From positions 1 to 11,952 of the forward strand of contig CAYSBK010000066.1 of NCBI GenBank assembly GCA_964429265.1: a stretch of 11,952 nt of DNA, read 5' to 3'. This DNA is from CAYSBK01 sp964429265 (GTDB lineage Bacteria > Planctomycetota > Phycisphaerae > Sedimentisphaerales > Anaerobacaceae). The translations under genes and the position numbers were made by a program. Below the pieces are notes generated by a model. The model saw only the letters and a list, made by a program, of their open reading frames with translations, had not been told where the DNA came from and did no database searches. This document shows, piece by piece, positions 1 through 5,980 of this stretch. Numbering within the stretch: position 1 is the first letter of the stretch; each line of letters starts with the position of its first letter.

Positions 1-806
1 GTGAGGACGTAGAAAACTTCCTGCTGCGGCTGTTGCAGGCCGCCGACTACGACATCGAGGCCGCCCAGCGCGGCATCGTGTACATCGACGAGATAGACAA
101 GATAGGAAAGACGTACCAGAACGTTTCCATTACAAGGGACGTTTCAGGAGAAGGCGTTCAGCAGGCACTGCTGAAAATGCTGGAGGGCACGATCGCCAAC
201 ATCCCGCCTCAGGGCGGGCGCAAGCATCCCGAGCAGTCGTACATCCAGATGGACACCACGCAGATACTTTTTATCTGCGGCGGCACGTTCGTGGGACTGG
301 AGAACATCATAAAGAAACGCATCGGCCAGAAGATGATAGGTTTCGACTCCGAGCTGGCCGGACAACAAGACGACAAAACCGCCTACAGCGACATAATCGC
401 CGAGGTCATACCCGAAGACATCATCGAGTTTGGAATGATACCAGAGATGGTGGGCAGGCTGCCGGTGATCTCCACGCTGTCGGCCCTGGACGAGCAGGCG
501 TTGATGGACATACTGACCAAGCCGAAGAACGCGCTCGTCAAGCAGTACCGCAAGTTCTTCGAGATGGAAGAAGCCGAACTGGAGTTTACCGAGGGCGCCT
601 TGCGTGCGTTGGCTCGCAAGGCCCTTGAGCGGGATACCGGCGCCCGGGCACTGCGGGCGATAACCGAAGAACTGATGGTTGACCTGCTGTATCAACTGCC
701 CGAACAACCACGGGGCCTGAAGTACGTAATCACCGAAGAGATAGTAACCGGCAAGGCGGACCTGTCGGCGGCGAAACAACAGAAGGCCCGCAAGGAATCC
801 GCGTAA
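1..806 (+). CDS. clpX: ATP-dependent Clp protease ATP-binding subunit ClpX (5' truncated)
   Basis: C-terminal part of ClpX, the hexameric AAA+ unfoldase that feeds substrates to ClpP in the cytoplasm. The reading frame is open from base 3 and ends with TAA at 804-806, so the zinc-binding domain and Walker A lie left of the window. Visible in order are Walker B (IVYIDEIDKI, about 76-105), the pore-2 region SITRDVSGEGVQQALLK, the RKH loop (PPQGGRKHP, about 205-231), sensor 1 (ILFICGG), the ClpP-docking IGF tripeptide (MIGFDS, about 334-351), GMIPEMVGRLPV, and sensor 2 with its arginine (DTGARALR, about 634-657). All match E. coli ClpX closely, and the intact IGF loop argues that it partners with ClpP. 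The tail after sensor 2 is of ordinary length and ends in a basic KQQKARKESA. The gene converges on the L,D-transpeptidase gene with 79 bases between them and no clear terminator hairpin with a T-tract. Confidence 0.97.
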   Translation, partial: EDVENFLLRLLQAADYDIEAAQRGIVYIDEIDKIGKTYQNVSITRDVSGEGVQQALLKMLEGTIANIPPQGGRKHPEQSYIQMDTTQILFICGGTFVGLENIIKKRIGQKMIGFDSELAGQQDDKTAYSDIIAEVIPEDIIEFGMIPEMVGRLPVISTLSALDEQALMDILTKPKNALVKQYRKFFEMEEAELEFTEGALRALARKALERDTGARALRAITEELMVDLLYQLPEQPRGLKYVITEEIVTGKADLSAAKQQKARKESA

Positions 807-885
807 GCACTGCAGCCAACCGCATCCTGCAAACGCCGGCCCCCCCGGGCGCCTCGCAGCTTCGACGGGGCAACGACGAAACCGC

Positions 886-1983
886 TTAGTCGATTACCTG
901 TATCTTTGAATAGCCGGGCATCAGGAGGTTGTACATCAGGATCGCGTCGCCGTTGAACATTCGGATGCATCCCTGGGAAACGGCGGCGCCTATCTCGTCG
1001 GGGTCCTTTGTGCCGTGAATGGCAAACCCGGTTCTGCCGACGGCCTGGCCCTCGATGCCCTGCAGTCCAATCCATCGTGAACCCAGCGGATAATCCGGGT
1101 CCGTGGGACGATAGGTCCTGCCGCTGACCGGGTCCGTCCAGACCGGCTTTATGAGCTTGCCGCCGGGCGCCACAAGCCACGTACCGGTGGGGGTTTCCAT
1201 CCCGGGCTTGCCAAGCCCGACGGTAAAGCTCCTTACGAACGTCCTCTGAAGGTACAGGTCCATAGTGAAACTCGAGCGATAAACCTTTGCGTGAAATGGA
1301 CCCTTGACGACCTTTATGACCTGCCCGGCCTGCAACAGTTCGGGACGCTTGATATTGTTAATCTCCATAAGTATCTGGTAGGGAACCTTGAACTGTTCGC
1401 CGATAGTGCGAAGCTGGTCGCCCGGGCGGACCTGGTAGCTGCTACAGAGCCTGTCGTTGGCAAACACGCTCCTGCTGAACAACCACTTGTCGGCCAGCCA
1501 CGACAGTTGCTGCTTGACGTAGCGCAACTGCTCGCCGTTCATAGGCAGCAGCAACGCTTCGTTCAGCAACTCGCGCGCCTGGATTATCTTGCTGGGAGAA
1601 GCATTGATATAGTCCAGCGCCTGGTTAATCAGTTTCGAGACCTCCGGATTGCTGGCGGCGGTTGCCGGTGATACGGTACTGGGCGGCTCGGGCTGTGGCC
1701 CCGGCAGCACAACAGGTTCGGGGCCCGTTACCGGTGGCGCCTGCGGTTCTTCCTTCGGCGGACTCGGCGGAGGCGATGTCTGCTCAGGCTGCGGCTGCGG
1801 CTGCTGCGCTGTGGCGGCTGACGCCGGCTCAGGTCCAGCCACGGGCTGCGTCCGGCCGAAAGGATTTCCACCGAAAACAAAGACCATTATCACGCCGGCG
1901 ACCACCAATGCGGAAACGATGTATATCCGGTTGAGAATACGCCTTCTTCTTCTGTCCCTAAGGCTCATAGGAAACCGTGCCAT
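886..1983 (-). CDS. Membrane-anchored LysM / YkuD-type L,D-transpeptidase
   Basis: A 365-residue envelope protein predicted to form 3-3 peptidoglycan cross-links or attach proteins to peptidoglycan. Residues 1-18 are arginine-rich, followed by one hydrophobic helix (about 20-37) that should act as an uncleaved signal anchor with the rest outside. Residues 46-105 are a Pro/Gln/Glu-rich linker, and 113-175 a helical stretch of unknown role. A LysM motif (YQVRPGDQLRTIGEQF onward, 183-226) should bind glycan. The YkuD domain fills 228-365, with the catalytic signature HGT (323-325) and SQGCIRM (336-342), C339 being the nucleophile and H323 its partner. The ATG at 1983 has AGGAG at 1990-1994 with a 6-base spacer. 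The gene follows the folate gene by 15 bases and is probably the last of an operon beginning at rarA. The family call is secure; the exact product (cross-linking or protein anchoring) is not. Confidence 0.93.
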   Translation of the reverse strand: MARFPMSLRDRRRRRILNRIYIVSALVVAGVIMVFVFGGNPFGRTQPVAGPEPASAATAQQPQPQPEQTSPPPSPPKEEPQAPPVTGPEPVVLPGPQPEPPSTVSPATAASNPEVSKLINQALDYINASPSKIIQARELLNEALLLPMNGEQLRYVKQQLSWLADKWLFSRSVFANDRLCSSYQVRPGDQLRTIGEQFKVPYQILMEINNIKRPELLQAGQVIKVVKGPFHAKVYRSSFTMDLYLQRTFVRSFTVGLGKPGMETPTGTWLVAPGGKLIKPVWTDPVSGRTYRPTDPDYPLGSRWIGLQGIEGQAVGRTGFAIHGTKDPDEIGAAVSQGCIRMFNGDAILMYNLLMPGYSKIQVID

Positions 1984-1998
1984 GCCATACTCCTTGTC

Positions 1999-2586
1999 CT
2001 ACAGTTTTTCCCGGCAAGCGCTGCCGAAATACATTACACCTTCGTCGGTTACCAGTAAATCCACCGGCTCGTCGTGTTCGCAGGCGGGCAGCGAATCCAG
2101 GCGCTGCTCGGCAAACGCCAGGCCGCACTTGACCGCCCGCAATTCCGGATTCGCGAAGAACCTGTCATAGTAGGAACCGCCGCGACCCAGCCGATTGCCC
2201 TTTTCATCGAACGCAAGAGCCGGTGCAACCACCAGGTCGATTTCGCCTATGGGAACAGGCACGCCCTTAACAGGGCTTCGCAGCCCACAGGCATCCGTTG
2301 CCAGCCCTGTTTCCAGCGAGGTTATTTCAACAGGTATCATATGTCGTTGCTGCCAGGAAACCTTCGGCACGGCGACTGTCTTACCCTGCTGCCAGGCGTG
2401 GAGAATCGCCTCGGAAGTGTCCACTTCGTGCGGCAGCGGCAGGTACAGCATCACCACCGATGCATGCTGAAACTGCTCGGTCGAAACGAGGTTCCGGCAG
2501 GCCTTTTTGCTTTTCTCGGCTCTGTCTTCGGGCGACATTGCCAGCAGTGTCTGCCGCAACCTCTGACGCAATTGTGCCTTATCCAT
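1999..2586 (-). CDS. fau: 5-formyltetrahydrofolate cyclo-ligase (MTHFS)
   Basis: A 195-residue cytoplasmic enzyme that uses ATP to convert 5-formyl-THF into 5,10-methenyl-THF, returning the dead-end folate to one-carbon metabolism. The length is normal for the family. The N-terminus starts with a basic helix (KAQLRQRLRQTLL). The family signature is intact: DLVVAPALAFDEKGNRLG (117-134) followed by RGGSYYDRF (135-143), the glycine-rich nucleotide/folate site. The C-terminal HDEPVD (171-176) and VTDEGV (179-184) are also typical. The ATG at 2586-2584 directly abuts the TGA of rarA (minus-strand TGAATG), so translation is probably coupled; no strong Shine-Dalgarno is visible in the rarA 3' end. 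In E. coli the orthologue is ygfA/fau. Nothing in the sequence suggests loss of function. Confidence 0.95.
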   Translation of the reverse strand: MDKAQLRQRLRQTLLAMSPEDRAEKSKKACRNLVSTEQFQHASVVMLYLPLPHEVDTSEAILHAWQQGKTVAVPKVSWQQRHMIPVEITSLETGLATDACGLRSPVKGVPVPIGEIDLVVAPALAFDEKGNRLGRGGSYYDRFFANPELRAVKCGLAFAEQRLDSLPACEHDEPVDLLVTDEGVMYFGSACREKL

Positions 2587-3960
2587 TCAGGCGTCCCGTT
2601 CCTGCGATTCATACTGGGCGACCAATTTCTGCAACCGCCGCAGGTAGTCGGCAATGTTCTTCTCGTACCCTATATCCTTCGGCCTGTAATAGTTCTTCTT
2701 TAACTGTGCCGGCAGATACTCCTGCGGCACAAACCCGCCGTCGAAGTCGTGCGGATACCTGTAATCCGCACCGTGGCCGAACTTGCGTGCGCCGGGATAG
2801 TGGCTGTCACGCAGGTGCGGCGGCACCTGGACGGTCGGCTGGGCCTTGACATCGCCCACGGCCTTCCAGATGGCCGAGGCAACGGCGTTGGACTTGGGTG
2901 CACAGGCAACATAAAGAGCCGCCTGGGCCAGCGGAAGCTGGGCCTCCGGCAGTCCTATAAACTCCGCAATCTGCACGGCCGACGCTGCCAGCACCGTCGC
3001 CATCGGGTCGGCGTTGCCGACGTCCTCAGCGGCACAGACCGCAATACGCCGGGCAATGAAACGCGGGTCCTCGCCGCCGGCTATCATTCGCGCCAGCCAG
3101 TAAACCGTGGCGTCGGGGTCCGAGCCCCGCATACTCTTCTGGAAGGCACTGGCCAGGTCATAGTGAGTATCACCGGTTCCATTGTATTCCAGGGCCTTCT
3201 GTTGTATCGACTCTTTTGCCACATCCAAATTAAAAATTATCGGCCCGGTACCCCCCCTGGCCGCCTGTGACCGCACGCCTATTTCCAGAGCCGTCAGGGC
3301 CCTTCGAGCGTCCCCGTCGCACATCACAGACAGGAACTTCAGTGCCGCAGGCTCGGCCTTTACATCGAGGCCGCCCAGCCCCCGCTGCCGGTCGCTCAGG
3401 GCCGTCTGCAGCAGCTTCACAACGTCTTCCTCGCCCAGCGGCTCGAAGCGAAAGACGGTGCTTCTGGAAATAAGGGGCGAGTTGATCGCAAAAAACGGGT
3501 TCTCCGTCGTAGCACCGATGAGAATAACCAGCCCCGACTCCACGTCGTCCAGCAGCACGTCCTGCTGGGCACGGTTGAAGCGGTGTATCTCGTCGATGAA
3601 CAGCACCGTCCTCCTGCCGGCAGAGCCCAGCAGATTCCGTGCGTGAGCGATGACCTGCCGGAGGTCCTTGACCGTCGCAGCAGGCGCGCTGAGATAATGA
3701 AAGTCCGCCTTCGTGTGATTGGCAATGACCATCGCCAGGGAGGTCTTGCCCACACCCGGCGGCCCGTAAAACACCAGGCTGCTGAGGGAATCGGCCTGCA
3801 GCATCCTCGTCAGCAGCTTGTCAGGGCCGAGGAAGTGCCTCTGGCCAACGAATTCCTCGAGGCTGCGCGGCCTCATCCGTACCGCCAGCGGGGCCACCGA
3901 AGCCGTAGCCGCCCGGCCAGAGCTGCCAAAAAGCGTCGCGTTGGAATCCTGCTTGAACAT
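2587..3960 (-). CDS. rarA: Replication-associated recombination protein A (RarA/MgsA), AAA+ ATPase
   Basis: A 457-residue AAA+ protein related to clamp-loader subunits and eukaryotic WRNIP1. It acts at stalled replication forks on ssDNA/dsDNA junctions. The N-terminus has the family PLAVRMRPRSLEEFVGQ (24-40). Walker A is GPPGVGKTS (65-73), Walker B LFIDEIHRF (120-128), sensor 1 LIGATTENP (147-155) and sensor 2 GDARRALTALE (216-226). The C-terminal half carries the MgsA tetramerisation signature (THYDLASAFQKSMRGSDPDA, 265-284) and the late PQEYLP and YYRP motifs, so it is full length. The start is firm: an in-frame TAA lies three codons upstream at 3967-3969 with no start codon between, and starting further in would remove conserved residues. 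No Shine-Dalgarno precedes the ATG, and a strong promoter sits immediately upstream. It leads the rarA-fau-transpeptidase cluster. Confidence 0.96.
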   Translation of the reverse strand: MFKQDSNATLFGSSGRAATASVAPLAVRMRPRSLEEFVGQRHFLGPDKLLTRMLQADSLSSLVFYGPPGVGKTSLAMVIANHTKADFHYLSAPAATVKDLRQVIAHARNLLGSAGRRTVLFIDEIHRFNRAQQDVLLDDVESGLVILIGATTENPFFAINSPLISRSTVFRFEPLGEEDVVKLLQTALSDRQRGLGGLDVKAEPAALKFLSVMCDGDARRALTALEIGVRSQAARGGTGPIIFNLDVAKESIQQKALEYNGTGDTHYDLASAFQKSMRGSDPDATVYWLARMIAGGEDPRFIARRIAVCAAEDVGNADPMATVLAASAVQIAEFIGLPEAQLPLAQAALYVACAPKSNAVASAIWKAVGDVKAQPTVQVPPHLRDSHYPGARKFGHGADYRYPHDFDGGFVPQEYLPAQLKKNYYRPKDIGYEKNIADYLRRLQKLVAQYESQERDA

Positions 3961-3968
3961 CGCAGGTT

Positions 3969-3997
3969 ATTATACGATGTGAAAGTGGAACTGTCGA
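3969..3997 (-). promoter_or_regulatory. Sigma70-type promoter immediately upstream of rarA, predicted near-leaderless
   Basis: Read on the minus strand: TCGACA at 3997-3992 (one mismatch to TTGACA), a 17-base spacer, then a perfect TATAAT at 3974-3969. Normal spacing puts the transcription start near 3962-3963, two or three bases before the rarA ATG at 3960. The match is seen directly; promoter activity and start position are inferred. Confidence 0.6.
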
Positions 3998-4123
3998 ACC
4001 TTCAAAAGAACGATGTCGGTCAATTTGGGCAGAATGAGAAAACTGGAGAAAGGCATATTCCGCCGTTTCATAACGGTCGGCCTGTGAGAAAAAGGCAGGC
4101 TTCTCGCTGCAGATGCAAGCTGT

Positions 4124-5341
4124 TTATTCGGCCTGGTCTGCGGCCTTTTTGCCCTTCTTGGCTTTCCCGGCCTTCTTGGCTTTCCCGGCCTTCTTGGTCT
4201 TTTCCTTGCCGCCGGCTGAGCCGCCCCCGAGCATAAACGCCCCGCCGACAATCAGCCCCGCCACAAGCATCAAACCGCCGGCAACATACCAGATGATATG
4301 CACACCGCCCGGTCCGCTGAGTCCCTGCAACTTATCCAGAATCGCGGGCATCACATTGTTGAACCCTGCAATGGCGACTATCGCCGTGTAAAGCAACGCC
4401 AGAAGCGGCAGCACCAGCATAATTCCAAAGGCGCTGCTGATGGTGTCCGGCGCGGCTTCGGCGTACGCGCCCGCCATCGGCGCAGCAGGCACCACTTCCG
4501 GCTCGGCAAACTCAGGTTCTTCCGGCAAGGGCCGTTCTTCAGCTTCCTCGGGCATCTCCAGAGCCGGCCCTTCCGCGGTTTCGGTCTGCCCCTCCGCAGT
4601 GTATATCTCGTCAAGGATTCCGCCCAGCGATGTATCATCGGCCTGCAATGAAAGGTCCAGCAGGCCGGAGCCGCTGCCGAAGGAATCAAGATTCACATCC
4701 TCTTCGATTTCCTCCAGGGATGCCTCGTCGCCGGCGGCCTTCGTCTCGGCCGACGTGTCTTCACCCAGGCCGAGTTCCTCGGCCGTTTCACCGAGGACGT
4801 TGAGACCTTCCGTGCCCGGTCCCGAACCGCTGCCGCTCAGCTCCGCCGCAAGCCCCGACTCATCCCCCGTCTCGGCCGAAAGGAATATCTGTCCCGTATC
4901 CATCGCCGTGTCATCAGAAGACTTCTCAGGTGCTGACTCGCCGGCCTCGGCCTCGCCGACCAGGTCAAGCTCCACATTGCTTTCTTCGGCAGCCTGCACA
5001 GGCGGAGGAGCCTGCCCTTGCTGCTCGGGCGAGGGTGGCTCCGGCTGGGCAGCTTCTGGTTGCTGAGGTTCAGGCTGTTGTTCTGCAGCCGCTTCAGGGA
5101 CTACCTCTTCGGGTACCTGCTGCGGTTCCGGCACGGCCTGCGGGGCTTGCTGGGCTTCGGCAGAGACCTGTTCGGGCTGCGGCCCGGCCGCCAGTGCCTC
5201 GACCTCGCTTACCTTGAACAGTACGTTTGCACCGTCGCGAAACTCCCGCAGCTTGCCGTCCCGTACCAATTGCTGCAGCTGCTGCTCGGTCATATTGAGC
5301 TTTTCGGCGGCTTCTTTTACCGAATAAAACATAGCAGACAT
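4124..5341 (-). CDS. Membrane-tethered helix-turn-helix protein with acidic linker and lysine-rich tail
   Basis: A 405-residue protein of unknown function. Residues 4-48 are an excisionase/MerR-like helix-turn-helix (MFYSVKEAAEKLNMTEQQLQ, then LVRDGKLREFRDGANVLFKV). About 50-300 is a disordered, very acidic stretch, at first Gln/Pro/Glu/Ala-rich and then Gly/Ser/Asp/Glu-rich. It includes an ordered-looking island, SGLLDLSLQADDTSLGGILD, near 225-244. Two hydrophobic helices follow (about 304-327 and 349-371), separated by roughly 20 residues. The tail 378-405 is lysine-rich (KKAGKAKKAGKAKKGKK). The topology that fits is both ends in the cytoplasm, which agrees with the positive-inside rule. 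The ATG at 5341 is preferred because AGGAG (5350-5354) lies 8 bases upstream; an in-frame GTG at 5350 overlaps that site. I recall similar planctomycete proteins but cannot name a characterised one. A membrane-linked DNA-binding role is inference; the helix-turn-helix fold could also bind protein. Confidence 0.85.
   Translation of the reverse strand: MSAMFYSVKEAAEKLNMTEQQLQQLVRDGKLREFRDGANVLFKVSEVEALAAGPQPEQVSAEAQQAPQAVPEPQQVPEEVVPEAAAEQQPEPQQPEAAQPEPPSPEQQGQAPPPVQAAEESNVELDLVGEAEAGESAPEKSSDDTAMDTGQIFLSAETGDESGLAAELSGSGSGPGTEGLNVLGETAEELGLGEDTSAETKAAGDEASLEEIEEDVNLDSFGSGSGLLDLSLQADDTSLGGILDEIYTAEGQTETAEGPALEMPEEAEERPLPEEPEFAEPEVVPAAPMAGAYAEAAPDTISSAFGIMLVLPLLALLYTAIVAIAGFNNVMPAILDKLQGLSGPGGVHIIWYVAGGLMLVAGLIVGGAFMLGGGSAGGKEKTKKAGKAKKAGKAKKGKKAADQAE
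4160..4195 (-). repeat. 18-bp tandem repeat, two perfect copies, coding for KAGKAK units
   Basis: On the plus strand, GGCTTTCCCGGCCTTCTT occurs at 4160-4177 and again at 4178-4195, with degenerate partial copies on both sides. It lies inside the helix-turn-helix membrane protein gene and encodes its lysine/alanine/glycine tail. Copy number could vary between strains by slippage. Confidence 0.9.
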
Positions 5342-5349
5342 AATCAGCA

Positions 5350-5354
5350 CTCCT
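5350..5354 (-). promoter_or_regulatory. Ribosome binding site deciding the start of the helix-turn-helix membrane protein
   Basis: AGGAG on the minus strand, 8 bases before the ATG at 5341-5339. The upstream in-frame GTG (5350-5348) overlaps this site and so is unlikely to be the start. Confidence 0.7.
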
Positions 5355-5446
5355 GCGGCAGAACCGTTAACTCGGACGACTTATAGCATCGACTGCGGAA
5401 TCTTGCTCAGATGACCACGTTTACCCTGAACACCTGTCTTATCGAA

Positions 5447-5475
5447 ATTATACCGCAACTGCTGTAGCAATGCAA
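5447..5475 (-). promoter_or_regulatory. Candidate promoter for the helix-turn-helix membrane protein gene
   Basis: On the minus strand, TTGCAT at 5475-5470 (three of six to TTGACA), a 17-base spacer and a perfect TATAAT at 5452-5447. The start would fall near 5440, giving a 5' leader of about 100 bases before the ATG at 5341. The -10 is strong and the -35 weak. Confidence 0.45.
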
Positions 5476-5722
5476 CCATTTTTCTTCAGGACCTTGCGGG
5501 TTCAGCCCACCAGCCCACCCCCACGCAGGGCTGCCGTCCCATAACAACACCGCCCGACAACCTGCTTCGGCTGATCGCGGCAGGCAGGCTCAAGCGCTCG
5601 CCACCGCTGTTCGGCCAGGCCACACCACAAGCGACTTCACAGCACCGCCCGAACGAGCTACCTGCAGGTTTTCTGGTGAAACGGCTTGCAAGCAGCTTGG
5701 CCTGTCGAAGAACTGCATAAAG
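5476..5722. other. Non-coding stretch between divergent units, no convincing gene
   Basis: About 250 bases with no credible gene. An 80-codon minus-strand frame (5728-5486) crosses it, but its composition (many Arg, Ser, Gly, Trp, Cys) and its ATG inside the neighbouring inverted repeat argue against coding. Two perfect 10-bp palindromes centred on TGCA lie close together: ACCTGCAGGT at 5660-5669 and GCTTGCAAGC at 5684-5693. Also visible is CCTGC (5560-5564) facing GCAGG (5579-5583), able to form a small stem. The stretch could be a decayed or dispersed repeat, which cannot be told from one copy. Confidence 0.5.
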
Positions 5723-5805
5723 TGTCATTCTGAACGCTGCCCAGCGGTGAAGAATCTCAATAAAGCCGGCGAAACGAGACGCTTCGGCTTCACCTCAGAA
5801 TGACA
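5723..5805. repeat. 83-bp imperfect palindrome with perfect 11-bp terminal inverted repeats
   Basis: The left end TGTCATTCTGA (5723-5733) is the exact reverse complement of the right end TCAGAATGACA (5795-5805). A second inner pair, GGTGAAG (5746-5752) and CTTCACC (5788-5794), also matches, and the middle contains AGAATCTC and GAGACGCTTCGG. The whole can fold into a long interrupted hairpin. It encodes nothing and has no obvious target duplication, apart from a loose GCATAAA at 5715-5721 and 5824-5830. From memory it resembles short palindromic repeats with GTCATTCTGA ends scattered through many environmental bacterial genomes; this is recall, not a search result. Confidence 0.7.
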
Positions 5806-5885
5806 GCGGAAGATTTCTACAGAGCATAAACAACGCAGAACACAGATTCACACCCACCGGCCCCGTCGGGCGGCAGGAAATCATT

Positions 5886-5913
5886 TTGAACTTTTCGCCG
5901 TTTCTGCTAAAAG
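5886..5913 (+). promoter_or_regulatory. Weak candidate promoter for aroA-aroC
   Basis: TTGAAC at 5886-5891, a 16-base spacer, then TAAAAG at 5908-5913, preceded by TGC as in an extended -10. Each box matches the consensus at four of six positions. The start would be near 5920, about 60 bases before the aroA GTG. It is the best match I found in the stretch between the palindrome and aroA. Confidence 0.3.
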
Positions 5914-5970
5914 GGCACGTCGAGCAGTTGCGGCAGGAACTTGCAGCAGGCAACAATGATGGAGATCTGC

Positions 5971-5974
5971 AGGA
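5971..5974 (+). promoter_or_regulatory. Ribosome binding site supporting a GTG start for aroA
   Basis: AGGA lies 6 bases before the GTG at 5981. The alternative in-frame ATG at 5993 has no Shine-Dalgarno at a workable distance, so the GTG is preferred and adds four residues (MCTP). Confidence 0.55.
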
Positions 5975-5980
5975 TTAGCC

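Noticed and set aside
144..779. Long minus-strand reading frame opposite clpX
   Set aside because: A shadow of clpX in GC-rich DNA; the plus-strand frame carries the full AAA+ motif set.
836..856. C-run with GGC/GCC flanks between clpX and the transpeptidase gene as a bidirectional terminator
   Set aside because: Only a four-base stem forms reliably and there is no T-tract on either side.
4060..4080. Hairpin (CCGTT/AACGG with flanking CCG/CGG) between the helix-turn-helix gene and rarA
   Set aside because: The stem is short with a mismatch and no T-tract follows on the minus strand, so I do not call it a terminator.
5486..5728. An 80-codon minus-strand reading frame in the intergenic stretch
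   Set aside because: No ribosome site, odd composition, start codon inside the 83-bp palindrome, and no recognisable domain. More likely chance or repeat-derived.
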